A stretch of 64,000 nt of DNA from Methylobacterium planeticum. GTDB lineage: Bacteria; Pseudomonadota; Alphaproteobacteria; Rhizobiales; Beijerinckiaceae. How positions within the stretch are numbered: the first letter of the stretch is position 1; each line of letters opens with the position of its first letter. Below, in pieces: positions 43,184 through 50,619 of this stretch. Both the position numbers and the translations under genes were made by a program. The stretch covers positions 82,448 through 146,447 of the forward strand of contig NZ_VZZJ01000013.1 in the NCBI RefSeq assembly GCF_008806345.1, read 5' to 3'. The notes below the pieces were generated by a model. That model worked only from the letters and a program-made list of their open reading frames with translations. It was not told where the DNA came from and made no database searches.

Positions 43184-43228
43184 TGTAACCGTTACGGCGC
43201 TGACATCGGTCCCGACCGACGCTCTAGT
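43184..43228 (+). promoter_or_regulatory. Operator and promoter, copy before second Gly-rich gene
   Basis: TGTAAC-C-GTTACG (43184-43196), 4-nt gap, TGACAT (43201-43206), 16-nt spacer, TCTAGT (43223-43228). Spacing is identical to the site at 42410, and AAGTCA again lies 4 nt upstream of the palindrome. Leader to the ATG at 43330 is about 95 nt. Confidence 0.6.
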
Positions 43229-43329
43229 CCACGTTCCGTATCGCATCCCAGGAGGGGACGCGATGGTCGGGATGAATGCCGGCGCGACCGCCGACTTGGT
43301 CGGCGTCGGCCCACGCTGGAGAGCACGTG

Positions 43330-43716
43330 ATGCGACGCATGGGATGGCTGGCGTTCGCTGCCCTGGCCTTTGGGGCCTGGCTCGGGATGGGCTCGCTCGA
43401 GAAGGGGCGGATCGGTGTTGAAACGGCAGCGGCGGCGGGCGGTTGCGGCCCCGGCTTCCACCGTGGGCCTTATGGCGGGTGCCGGCCGAACGTCTACGGC
43501 GGCTACTACGGCGCGCCGGGCTATTACCGGGGAGGCGTGTACGGGTATCGTCGCGGCGGCGTCTACGGGTACCGCGGCGGCGGCGCTTACGGCTATCGCG
43601 GCGGCCGCGTCTACGGCGGACGCGCCGTCTACGGACGTCGCGGCGGTTTCGCGGGCGGGCGTGGCTTCCACGGCGGCGGCCGCGGCTTCCATGGAGGCGG
43701 CCGAGGCCGCCGCTAG
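43330..43716 (+). CDS. GCG_CRPN-type Gly/Tyr-rich secreted protein
   Basis: 128 residues. Signal peptide or anchor about 1-37. It is followed by the motif GGCGPGFHRGPYGGCRPN, which is the known GCG_CRPN prefix that precedes repeats in Hyphomicrobiales proteins. About 80 residues of Gly/Tyr/Arg repeats follow (VYGYRRGG, VYGYRGGG, AYGYRGGR), ending in His/Gly/Arg. The start is ATG 43330; an ATG at 43276 is in frame but would hide the signal. Function unknown; such proteins are predicted to be surface-exposed. Confidence 0.78.
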   Translation: MRRMGWLAFAALAFGAWLGMGSLEKGRIGVETAAAAGGCGPGFHRGPYGGCRPNVYGGYYGAPGYYRGGVYGYRRGGVYGYRGGGAYGYRGGRVYGGRAVYGRRGGFAGGRGFHGGGRGFHGGGRGRR

Positions 43717-43856
43717 CTGTCATTGCCAAGGCGGTTGTCCCTGGCGATGCGGCTGATGGAGGTTGTCCGCCGAGGGCCGAGTGGGGACGGCGGTGGGCGT
43801 TGCCGGCGATCGCCTCCCAGACGGGTCACGTCATCAGCGACACCGATCTCACCGTC

Positions 43857-44090
43857 GTGCTCGACCGCGTCGTCGACCACGACACGCTCCTGGCCAGCGC
43901 GCTGCTCGTGCTCTGGGGCGCGAGCGGCAGGGTCGCCAAGCTCGTGACCGGGCGCCTCGCCGACGCCATCGGCAACCGGCGCGTGATCCTCGCCGGGCTG
44001 GCGATCCTGGTCGCCGCGATGGTCTGGCTGCCCAATGCCGGCGCCGATCTCGGGACCTCGAGGCTGCCTGTCCCCGTCGAGCCGGACTGA
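43857..44090 (+). CDS. Possible small membrane protein or MFS-like fragment
   Basis: A GTG at 43857 opens 77 residues with two hydrophobic stretches joined by VTGRLADAIGNRRVILAG, which resembles the loop between helices 2 and 3 of major-facilitator transporters. No other MFS helices are present on either side, so it is either a fragment or an unrelated small membrane protein. No ribosome site was found. Confidence 0.3.
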   Translation: MLDRVVDHDTLLASALLVLWGASGRVAKLVTGRLADAIGNRRVILAGLAILVAAMVWLPNAGADLGTSRLPVPVEPD

Positions 44091-44222
44091 GCGGTCACGC
44101 CCTCGCGCAAGTGGACGACGCCGCGCGACACGCGAAAGATTTGACGGCGCCCGGGAATAAGGAGCGCCCACTGATGATCAGGATCCGCAGGGACGCTTCT
44201 GTCCCGTTGCGGAGCTGGTTCG

Positions 44223-45173
44223 ATGCACAATCCCGAGAGCCTCCACCCACCCGGAGCGCTGAGCCGGCGCGGAGCCCTTGAATGCATGACCTGGGCGGGC
44301 ACGGGTCTGCTCTGGTCGCTCGGAGGCGGTCTGCCGCGCGCCTTGGCATTGCCCAGGGCGCTCGCCGCCGAGGGATCGCCCGCGCCCTTCACCTTCCTGC
44401 AGATCAGTGACAGCCATGTCGGCTTCAACAAGCCGGCCAATCCCGACGCATCGGGCACGCTGCGCGAGGCGGTGGCCCAGATCCGGCAGCTGCCCGAGAA
44501 GCCCGCCTTCATCATCCACACCGGCGACATCAGCCACCTCTCGAAGGATCAGGAGTTCGACGATGCCGACCAGATCCTCCGTGACACCGGCGTGCCCCTG
44601 TTCTTCGTGCCCGGCGAGCACGACCTGCTCGACGACGAGCAGGGCCGTTCCTACCGCGACCGTTTCGGTCGGGGGACGCGCGGAGCCGGCTGGTACAGCT
44701 TCGACCAGCAGGGCGTCCACTTCATCGGTCTCGTCAACGTCGTCGATCTGAAGGCCGGCGGGCTCGGCAATCTCGGGGCCGACCAGCTCGAATGGCTGGA
44801 GCGGGACGTCGCGGGGCTCTCCTCGAGCACGCCCGTCGTCGTCTTCGCCCATATACCGCTCTGGACGGTCTACCCGGAATGGGGCTGGGGGACACAGGAC
44901 GGGGCTCGGGTGCTGGCCTGCCTCAGACGCTTCGGATCCGTCACCGTGCTCAATGGGCATATCCACCAGATCATCCAGAAAGTGGAGGGCAGCGTCACCT
45001 TCCATACGGCCCGGTCGACGGCCTTCCCGCAGCCGGCGCCCGGCACGGCGCCCTCGCCGGGACCGATGAAGGTCCCGGCCGGTGCGTTGCGCACGCTGCT
45101 CGGCATCACGCGCGTCAACGTCATCCGCGGCAGCGAGCCCCTGGCGATCATCGACACGCCGCTCGCCGGCTGA
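44223..45173 (+). CDS. Secreted calcineurin-like metallophosphoesterase
   Basis: 316 residues with a twin-arginine-like signal (SRRGALECMTWAGTG, residues 14-28). Metal-binding motifs appear in order: D63-S-H65, HTGDISH, PGEHD, FAHIPL and NGHIHQ. The usual GNH[DE] is GEHD here, with Glu in place of the catalytic Asn. First gene of a run with a cupredoxin, an ECF sigma factor and its anti-sigma. GGAG is 8 nt before the ATG. Substrate unknown. Confidence 0.8.
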   Translation: MHNPESLHPPGALSRRGALECMTWAGTGLLWSLGGGLPRALALPRALAAEGSPAPFTFLQISDSHVGFNKPANPDASGTLREAVAQIRQLPEKPAFIIHTGDISHLSKDQEFDDADQILRDTGVPLFFVPGEHDLLDDEQGRSYRDRFGRGTRGAGWYSFDQQGVHFIGLVNVVDLKAGGLGNLGADQLEWLERDVAGLSSSTPVVVFAHIPLWTVYPEWGWGTQDGARVLACLRRFGSVTVLNGHIHQIIQKVEGSVTFHTARSTAFPQPAPGTAPSPGPMKVPAGALRTLLGITRVNVIRGSEPLAIIDTPLAG

Positions 45174-45206
45174 GCCGGCCCCGCCCTCATCGATCAGGAC
45201 CATTCC

Positions 45207-45587
45207 ATGTCCACACCGCACCCATTGCCGCGCCGTTCCCCCCGTTGGCTCGCCGCTGCCGTCACCGTGCCGATCCTGACACTGGCGACAGGACAGGGGG
45301 CCCTGGCATCCGAACGGACCGGTACCGATCCGGCCATCATCCGCATCGACAACTTCACCTTCGGTCCGGAGACCCTTACGGTCGCGCCGGGGACAACCGT
45401 GACTTGGGTCAACGGCGACGACATCCCGCATACGGTGGTGGCGCAGAACAAGCTCTTCCGTTCGAAGACGCTCGATACGGACGACCGCTACAGCTTCACC
45501 TTCGAAACGGCGGGCGAATACGCTTACTTCTGCTCCCTGCACCCGCACATGACCGGGAAGGTCGTGGTGACGAAGCCGACGGACTGA
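45207..45587 (+). CDS. Periplasmic cupredoxin (plastocyanin-like)
   Basis: 126 residues. Signal peptide about 1-34. One cupredoxin fold with type 1 copper ligands His75 (DIPHTVV), Cys109, His112 and Met115 (CSLHPHM). Short blue-copper proteins of this kind are found with metallophosphoesterases and ECF systems. It lies 33 nt after the phosphoesterase and probably shares its mRNA. A redox or copper-handling role is likely. Confidence 0.85.
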   Translation: MSTPHPLPRRSPRWLAAAVTVPILTLATGQGALASERTGTDPAIIRIDNFTFGPETLTVAPGTTVTWVNGDDIPHTVVAQNKLFRSKTLDTDDRYSFTFETAGEYAYFCSLHPHMTGKVVVTKPTD

Positions 45588-45634
45588 CCCGGCAGAGCGG
45601 CGCGACAGGCGACGACGCGCGCGGGAGGAATCTC

Positions 45635-46399
45635 ATGACGACGGGCAGGCTCAGCGTTGCTCGAACGTGGCCGATGGCGTTCTCCGCCGGTCGCACCCAC
45701 GCCTGGATCGCGGCGGCCCGCGCGCACCTTGCGGTTCCACGATGCGTGCTCGTGGTGGCGGCCTCGGTTCGGACCGAACCGCTGTCCCCCGCCGCGGGAG
45801 CGGGGCGGCGACGCGACCCTGGATCGCTCAGCGCTCCCGCGCCCTCGCACGCCGGCACCGCGTTCCACGACGTCGTACTCCCGCATCTCGACGCGGCCTA
45901 CAACCTCGCGCGCTTCCTCACCCGGGACGCGGACGCCGCGGACGACATCGTGCAGGAGGCGTTCCTGCGCGCCTTCCGGGCTTTCGACGGGTTCCGCGGC
46001 GGTGACCCTCGGGCGTGGCTCCTCGCGATCGTGCGAAACTGCGCGCGAAGCTGGGCGAACGAGCGCGCCAGGGTCCGGGCACTCTCGGAGCCCCTCGCGG
46101 CCGCGCGGCCTGAACGAGATGCGGAGGCCGAAGCCCTCGAGATGTCGGATCCCGACGAGGGCACGCCGGAGACCGTGCTCCTGCGCGACAGCGAGGCCAG
46201 CGTGATCCGCCGCCTGATCGCGGCGTTGCCGGAAGCCTTCCGCGAGGTCCTCGTGCTGCGCGAGTTCGATGACCTGTCCTATCGGCAGATCGCGGAGATC
46301 ACCGCCACGCCGATCGGCACGGTGATGTCGCGCCTTGCCCGGGCGCGCCAGATGCTGGGCGCTGCGTGGCGCCGCCAGGATTGCGGGGACCGGCCATGA
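45635..46399 (+). CDS. ECF-type RNA polymerase sigma factor
   Basis: 254 residues. Region 2 (about 82-145, ADAADDIVQEAFLRAFRAF) and region 4 (about 190-245, LPEAFREVLVLREFDDLSYRQIAEITATPIGTVMSRL) are clear. The first 75 residues are an unusual extension; the ATG at 45635 is preferred because it carries a strong GGGAGGAA site. It overlaps the anti-sigma gene by ATGA. Confidence 0.88.
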   Translation: MTTGRLSVARTWPMAFSAGRTHAWIAAARAHLAVPRCVLVVAASVRTEPLSPAAGAGRRRDPGSLSAPAPSHAGTAFHDVVLPHLDAAYNLARFLTRDADAADDIVQEAFLRAFRAFDGFRGGDPRAWLLAIVRNCARSWANERARVRALSEPLAAARPERDAEAEALEMSDPDEGTPETVLLRDSEASVIRRLIAALPEAFREVLVLREFDDLSYRQIAEITATPIGTVMSRLARARQMLGAAWRRQDCGDRP

Positions 46400-47217
46400 C
46401 CGGCGAACCTGCAGGGCCCTGCGGCCAAGAGGCGACGTCCCTGAACGCGCTCCTCGACGGAGAGCTCGACGCGGTCAACAGCCTGCGGTGCGAGGTCCAT
46501 GTCGCGCAATGCCCCGCCTGCGCCGCCGAACTCGACCGCCTGCGCGCGTTGCGCGCGCACCTCGCCCGCGACGGAGTTGCCTGGCGCGCGCCCGACGCGT
46601 TGCGCGCGCGGATCCTCGCGACCCTGGCGGACGAGGCGGGGCGTGTTGCGCGCGAGAGCGGGGCCGTGCCGGCGGTGAAGCCGGCCCCTAACCGATGGGC
46701 CGCGCGCCTGCGCGCCGCGGCGAACCGATGGAGCGGCTTGCCCGCAGGCGTCGCACTCGCCGCGAGCCTCGCGCTCGCCATCCTGGTCACGCGGCCCGAC
46801 GAGGGGCCGGACCTGTCGAGCCAGCTCGTCTCGGGGCACGTGCGCTCGCTCCTGGCGGATCACCTGACCGATGTCCCGACTTCCGACCAGCACACGGTGA
46901 AACCGTGGTTTTCCGGAAAGACCGACTTCTCGCCTCCGGTCGTCGACCTCGACGATCGGGGGTTCACCCTGGTCGGCGGCCGCCTCGACTACATCGAGAA
47001 CCGTGTCGTGGCTTCGCTGATCTACAGGCGGCGCAAGCACGTGATCAATCTGTTCATGTGGCCGTCCGACGGCCGGCGACCGCGGGCGTCCGCCAGGGAA
47101 GGCTACAACATCCTGGGCTGGCAGCAGGCCGGGCTGACATTCTGGGCGGTCTCCGACCTCAATGCGGTCGAGCTGAAGGAATTCCAGGACGACTTCGCAG
47201 AAGGCTCCCCGCGCTGA
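46396..47217 (+). CDS. Anti-sigma factor with zinc-finger-like N-terminus
   Basis: 273 residues. The N-terminus has the anti-sigma H-x3-C-x2-C pattern (HVAQCPAC, about residues 37-44), then a helix, a membrane span (about 115-132) and a periplasmic C-terminal domain (about 135-273). Its start overlaps the sigma stop. It should hold the ECF sigma factor at the membrane until a periplasmic signal releases it. Confidence 0.85.
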   Translation: MTGEPAGPCGQEATSLNALLDGELDAVNSLRCEVHVAQCPACAAELDRLRALRAHLARDGVAWRAPDALRARILATLADEAGRVARESGAVPAVKPAPNRWAARLRAAANRWSGLPAGVALAASLALAILVTRPDEGPDLSSQLVSGHVRSLLADHLTDVPTSDQHTVKPWFSGKTDFSPPVVDLDDRGFTLVGGRLDYIENRVVASLIYRRRKHVINLFMWPSDGRRPRASAREGYNILGWQQAGLTFWAVSDLNAVELKEFQDDFAEGSPR

Positions 47218-47304
47218 AGTCTCATCGGATCCTGGCTTGAGCGCCGACGCCACGTCGTGCGGTTCGGCCACGTCGAAACGTCGATCGGGAAGGTTGCGCG
47301 AGAA

Positions 47305-48942
47305 ATGACCCTGCGTCAGGTCCGGCTTGGCACCGGACTCGTTCTGTTCGGCTACGTGCTTACGCATCTGCTCAATCACGCGCTGGGCAACATCTCGCTG
47401 GCTGCGCTGGATGCTGGCCTGGCCGTGGCCTCGGCGATCTGGCTGAACCCAGTCTGCCTTCCGGTGCTCTACATCGCTCTGACCGGCCACCTCCTGCTCG
47501 GTCTCTATGCGCTCTACGAGCGACGCTACTTCCGATGGCGAGGCTCGGACGTCGCCCAGCTGGTCCTGGGACTGGCAGTTCCGCTCCTGCTCATCAATCA
47601 CATCGTCGCGACACGCATCGCCTTCAGCACCGAAGGGCTCGAGAAGGGGTACGCGCAGCAACTCTACGTCTTCTGGGTTGCCTCGCCACAGAACGGGGTG
47701 ATGCAGGCTGCGCTCCTCATCCTCGCTTGGGTGCATGGATGCCTTGGATTGTTCTTCTGGTTGCGGCTGAAGCCACGGTTCTCGGCGGCTGGCCCCTGGC
47801 TGCTCGCAGGAGCCGTCCTCGTGCCGGTTCTGGCACTGCTCGGCTTCGTTCAAGGCGGTCGCAGCATTGCGGTGCTGGCGCAGGATCCGGCTTGGAGAGC
47901 GGACGCCCTCAAGCCGATCCATGTCGGTCTGCCAGAGCAGGCTGCTCGCTTGAGAACGATCCGCGATGCATTGCTGACGAGCTATGCCCTGGCGATTGCC
48001 ATAGTGGTCATTGCCCGAGGCCTGCGCACGCTGACCGAGATGCGGCACGGCACGATCCGCATCAACTATCCCGGTGGGCGCGTCGTCAGGGTCCCGCGCG
48101 GCACGAGCGTTTTGGAAGCGAGCCAGCGTCACAACATCCCGCACGCCAGCGTCTGCGGCGGACGCGGGCGCTGTTCGACCTGCCGGGTCCGGGTTTGCGA
48201 CGGAGATGGCGTACGCAGCCTACCCGCTCCCTCGAAGGCCGAACTGGCCGTTCTCAACCGCATCGGAGCGACTCCCGGAATTCGGCTGGCGTGCCAGTTG
48301 AAACCGATCCGCGATCTGGCCGTAACGCCTCTGTTCCCGCCGCGACGGCCGCAGGCACGGAGAGCGGAGCCCGCACAATCCAGCGAGGAGCGCTTCATCG
48401 TTGCCATGTTCGTCGACCTGCGGGGATCGACGCAACTCGCGGAGGAGCGATTGCCTTACGACACCGTGTTCATCATCAACCGGTTCCTCGGCACCGTCGG
48501 CGATGCCGTGCGAGAGGCAGGCGGATCGGTCAACCAGTTGCTGGGCGACGGGATGCTCGCACTGTTTGGATTGCAGACAGACCGAGTGTCGGGCGCCCGG
48601 CAGGCGTTGCAAGCCGTTGATTTCATCTCCGAGCATGTCGCTGGGCTGAACCGCCTGCTTGCCGCCGATCTCGGCCAGACACTGCGCTACGGCATCGGCC
48701 TGCATGCGGGCATGGCAATCGTCGGCGAGATGGGTGACCACGCCGATACTCGCTTCGCCGCACTCGGCGACACCGTCAACGTGGCGTCTCGCCTGGAGGG
48801 CATGACCAAGTCGCTGGGCTGCGTCGCACTTGTGTCGGAAGCGGTCTACGAGGCGGCACAGGTCGACGTACCGGCCCTGCAGCGGATCGTCCTCAAAGGA
48901 CGATGCGCGGCATTGAAGGTGATGTTGGTCGACCAGCTCTGA
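47305..48942 (+). CDS. Membrane adenylate/guanylate cyclase with 2Fe-2S ferredoxin domain
   Basis: 545 residues from ATG 47305 (a GTG at 47257 is also in frame). About six spans cover residues 5-240. A plant-type ferredoxin domain follows with cluster ligands Cys284, Cys290, Cys293 (CGGRGRCSTC) and Cys330. A class III cyclase domain fills about 370-545 (VAMFVDLRGST, GDGMLALFG, GDTVNVASRLEGM). It should make cyclic nucleotide in response to redox state of the cluster. Codon use is less GC-biased than its neighbours, hinting at separate acquisition. Confidence 0.85.
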   Translation: MTLRQVRLGTGLVLFGYVLTHLLNHALGNISLAALDAGLAVASAIWLNPVCLPVLYIALTGHLLLGLYALYERRYFRWRGSDVAQLVLGLAVPLLLINHIVATRIAFSTEGLEKGYAQQLYVFWVASPQNGVMQAALLILAWVHGCLGLFFWLRLKPRFSAAGPWLLAGAVLVPVLALLGFVQGGRSIAVLAQDPAWRADALKPIHVGLPEQAARLRTIRDALLTSYALAIAIVVIARGLRTLTEMRHGTIRINYPGGRVVRVPRGTSVLEASQRHNIPHASVCGGRGRCSTCRVRVCDGDGVRSLPAPSKAELAVLNRIGATPGIRLACQLKPIRDLAVTPLFPPRRPQARRAEPAQSSEERFIVAMFVDLRGSTQLAEERLPYDTVFIINRFLGTVGDAVREAGGSVNQLLGDGMLALFGLQTDRVSGARQALQAVDFISEHVAGLNRLLAADLGQTLRYGIGLHAGMAIVGEMGDHADTRFAALGDTVNVASRLEGMTKSLGCVALVSEAVYEAAQVDVPALQRIVLKGRCAALKVMLVDQL

Positions 48943-48994
48943 ACGTCCCGTCGCCGCTTTCATGATGGGGAAACGATGGTGAGGAGGTCTTTTG

Positions 48995-49122
48995 AGCAAC
49001 AAGGCCGTCCACATCGCGCTCGGCGTGCGCGCCGGGCCCCCAGGAGAGGGCCCTCAGGAGATCCTCGGCCTGTGGCTGGAGCAGAACGAGGGAGCCAGTT
49101 CTGGCTGCGGGTCATGAACGAG
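48995..49122 (+). pseudogene. Fragment of an IS256-family transposase
   Basis: Forty-odd codons read SNKAVHIALGV...QEILGLWLEQNEGA and, after a one-base shift near 49098, FWLRVMNE. This is the conserved core of IS256-type transposases (NKAxxIALGV...KEILGLWxxxNEGAxFWLxVxNEL). A few residues are inserted in the middle, and the rest of the gene and the inverted repeats are missing. It is a dead remnant, 18 nt before the next gene, marking a past insertion or recombination point. Confidence 0.7.
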
Positions 49123-49139
49123 CAACCTGAGGAATTCCC

Positions 49140-50273
49140 ATGACCGCTTCCGCCACCCGCGAGATCGTCCAGACCTTCGAGACCATCGACCGCGACGCGC
49201 TCGCAGCCCTCTCGCTCGGACCCGAGCCGGGCCTCGACGTCGCGGGGATCGTGCGGACCGATCTGCAGCCTCAGGTTGGCGCGATTGACAGGGGCCTTTA
49301 CCCGGAGACGGTGCTGCGCGCGCTGGGCTCGGCGGGCGCCTTCGCGCACCACGTCGACGGCTCGGCGGCGGGCCTCGTGCGGGCTGTCGACGCGATGAGC
49401 GAGGTCGCGACCGCCTGTCTCTCCACCGCCTTCTGCGTGTGGTGCCAGGACGCGTTGGTCTGGTACCTCGCCCGCAGCGAGGCAATGGGACTGGCAGGTC
49501 AGGTCGCGGCCGTCGCGAGCGGGGTTCAGCTCGGCGGAACCGGCTTGTCGAACCCGATGAAGGCCTTCTCGGGGATCGAGCCGCTGGCGCTCTCCGGCAC
49601 GCGTGTGCCCGGCGGCTACCGGGTGCGGGGGCGGCTTCCCTGGGTCTCGAACCTCGCGGCCGGCCATCGCTTCGCGGCGATCTTCGCCCTTGAGGACGGC
49701 AGCCGGATCATGGCGATCCTTACCGCCGGCACCGAAGCGGTGGGTCTCGCCGCCAACACGCGCTTCGTGGCGCTGGAGGGTACCGGCACCTACACGGTGT
49801 TGATGCGCGACGCCTTCGTGCCCGATGCGGACGTGATCGCACCCGAGGCCGCGTCTTTCGTCCCGCGCATCCGCAACGGCTTCGTGCTCTTGCAGGCCGG
49901 CATGGGCCTCGGGCTCGCGCGCGGCGTCGGGACGCTGATGCGGGCGGACGGCCGCGGCCGGCAGCAGGCGGCCGCCCTGCCATTCGGGCCGGAGGCCATC
50001 GGGGAACGGGCAGCGGCGTTGCACGCGCGGATCGCATCCCTGGCGGAGCGGCACGCCAACGCGGATCGCACGACCTTCCTCGACGTCCTGCGGCTGCGCC
50101 TCGACATTTCCTGGTTGGCGCTCGAGGCGGCGCAAGCCGCGATGCTCCAGTTCGGCGCTCGCGGCTACCAAGCGGGCTCCGAGCCCTTCCGGCGCCTGCG
50201 GGAGGCGCAGTTCGTCGCACTCATCACTCCGTCCGTGAAGCACATCACCGCCGAGCTCGCGCGCGAAGCTTGA
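49140..50273 (+). CDS. Acyl-CoA-dehydrogenase-like flavoprotein
   Basis: 377 residues with the general acyl-CoA dehydrogenase layout: N-terminal helices, a middle beta-domain (GGTGLSNPMKAFSG, GYRVRGRLPWVSN) and a C-terminal four-helix bundle. The typical catalytic base segment is not obvious, so the substrate may not be a CoA thioester; members such as the SfnB/DszC type act on sulfur compounds. It lies upstream of an ABC importer and AprAB-like genes on the same strand, but 346 nt away with its own promoter region between. Confidence 0.7.
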   Translation: MTASATREIVQTFETIDRDALAALSLGPEPGLDVAGIVRTDLQPQVGAIDRGLYPETVLRALGSAGAFAHHVDGSAAGLVRAVDAMSEVATACLSTAFCVWCQDALVWYLARSEAMGLAGQVAAVASGVQLGGTGLSNPMKAFSGIEPLALSGTRVPGGYRVRGRLPWVSNLAAGHRFAAIFALEDGSRIMAILTAGTEAVGLAANTRFVALEGTGTYTVLMRDAFVPDADVIAPEAASFVPRIRNGFVLLQAGMGLGLARGVGTLMRADGRGRQQAAALPFGPEAIGERAAALHARIASLAERHANADRTTFLDVLRLRLDISWLALEAAQAAMLQFGARGYQAGSEPFRRLREAQFVALITPSVKHITAELAREA

Positions 50274-50394
50274 AGGACCCGTAGGCCGGCGGCAGGGTAG
50301 CGAGTGCGAGCGGCATGGGACGCAGGTCCGGGATCGGGAGATCAGCCCGCAACCCTGCGCGCCGCACCAACGCGAACCATTCCAAACATTTCGT

Positions 50395-50422
50395 GAAGTA
50401 GAGAATTTCATCTCCCTACTTC
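50395..50422. promoter_or_regulatory. Inverted repeat GAAGTAG...CTACTTC
   Basis: Perfect 7-bp arms separated by 14 nt, with AGA/TCT extending the symmetry inside. Could be an operator or a small hairpin. Its role is unknown. Confidence 0.4.
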
Positions 50423-50489
50423 GGCGCAACGGAGACATATCTTTTGCATTGATCCGCCGGTACGGTTTTAGTCGCGATCTTCAGGAAAA

Positions 50490-50512
50490 CCGCAATTAAT
50501 TGCTGTTTGCGG
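50490..50512. promoter_or_regulatory. Inverted repeat around TAATTGCT, copy 1
   Basis: Arms CCGCAA and TTGCGG flank an 11-nt centre containing TAATTGCT. A second 6-bp inverted repeat around the same TAATTGCT lies at 54020, before the other half of this cluster. Likely a shared regulator site (LysR-like spacing), by inference. Confidence 0.45.
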
Positions 50513-50619
50513 TGCGGCTCGAGGGCGAACATTCATGCCGTCCCGATGTCGGGCGGACGCACAGTCCGGTGCCGTCCTCCTGCAGGCGGGGCCTCTTGCC
50601 CGATGACGGAGCCGCCCGC

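Larger units (their letters stand above)
50274..50619. other. AT-rich regulatory gap before ABC importer
   Basis: Gene-free. From about 50370 to 50510 the AT content is clearly higher than elsewhere. It holds two inverted repeats, listed separately, and probably the promoter of the importer operon. Confidence 0.6.

Noticed and set aside
42750..43716. CRISPR-like repetition in the Gly-rich region
   Set aside because: The repetition is codon-level Gly/Tyr/Arg repeats inside signal-peptide-bearing genes; there are no regular spacers.
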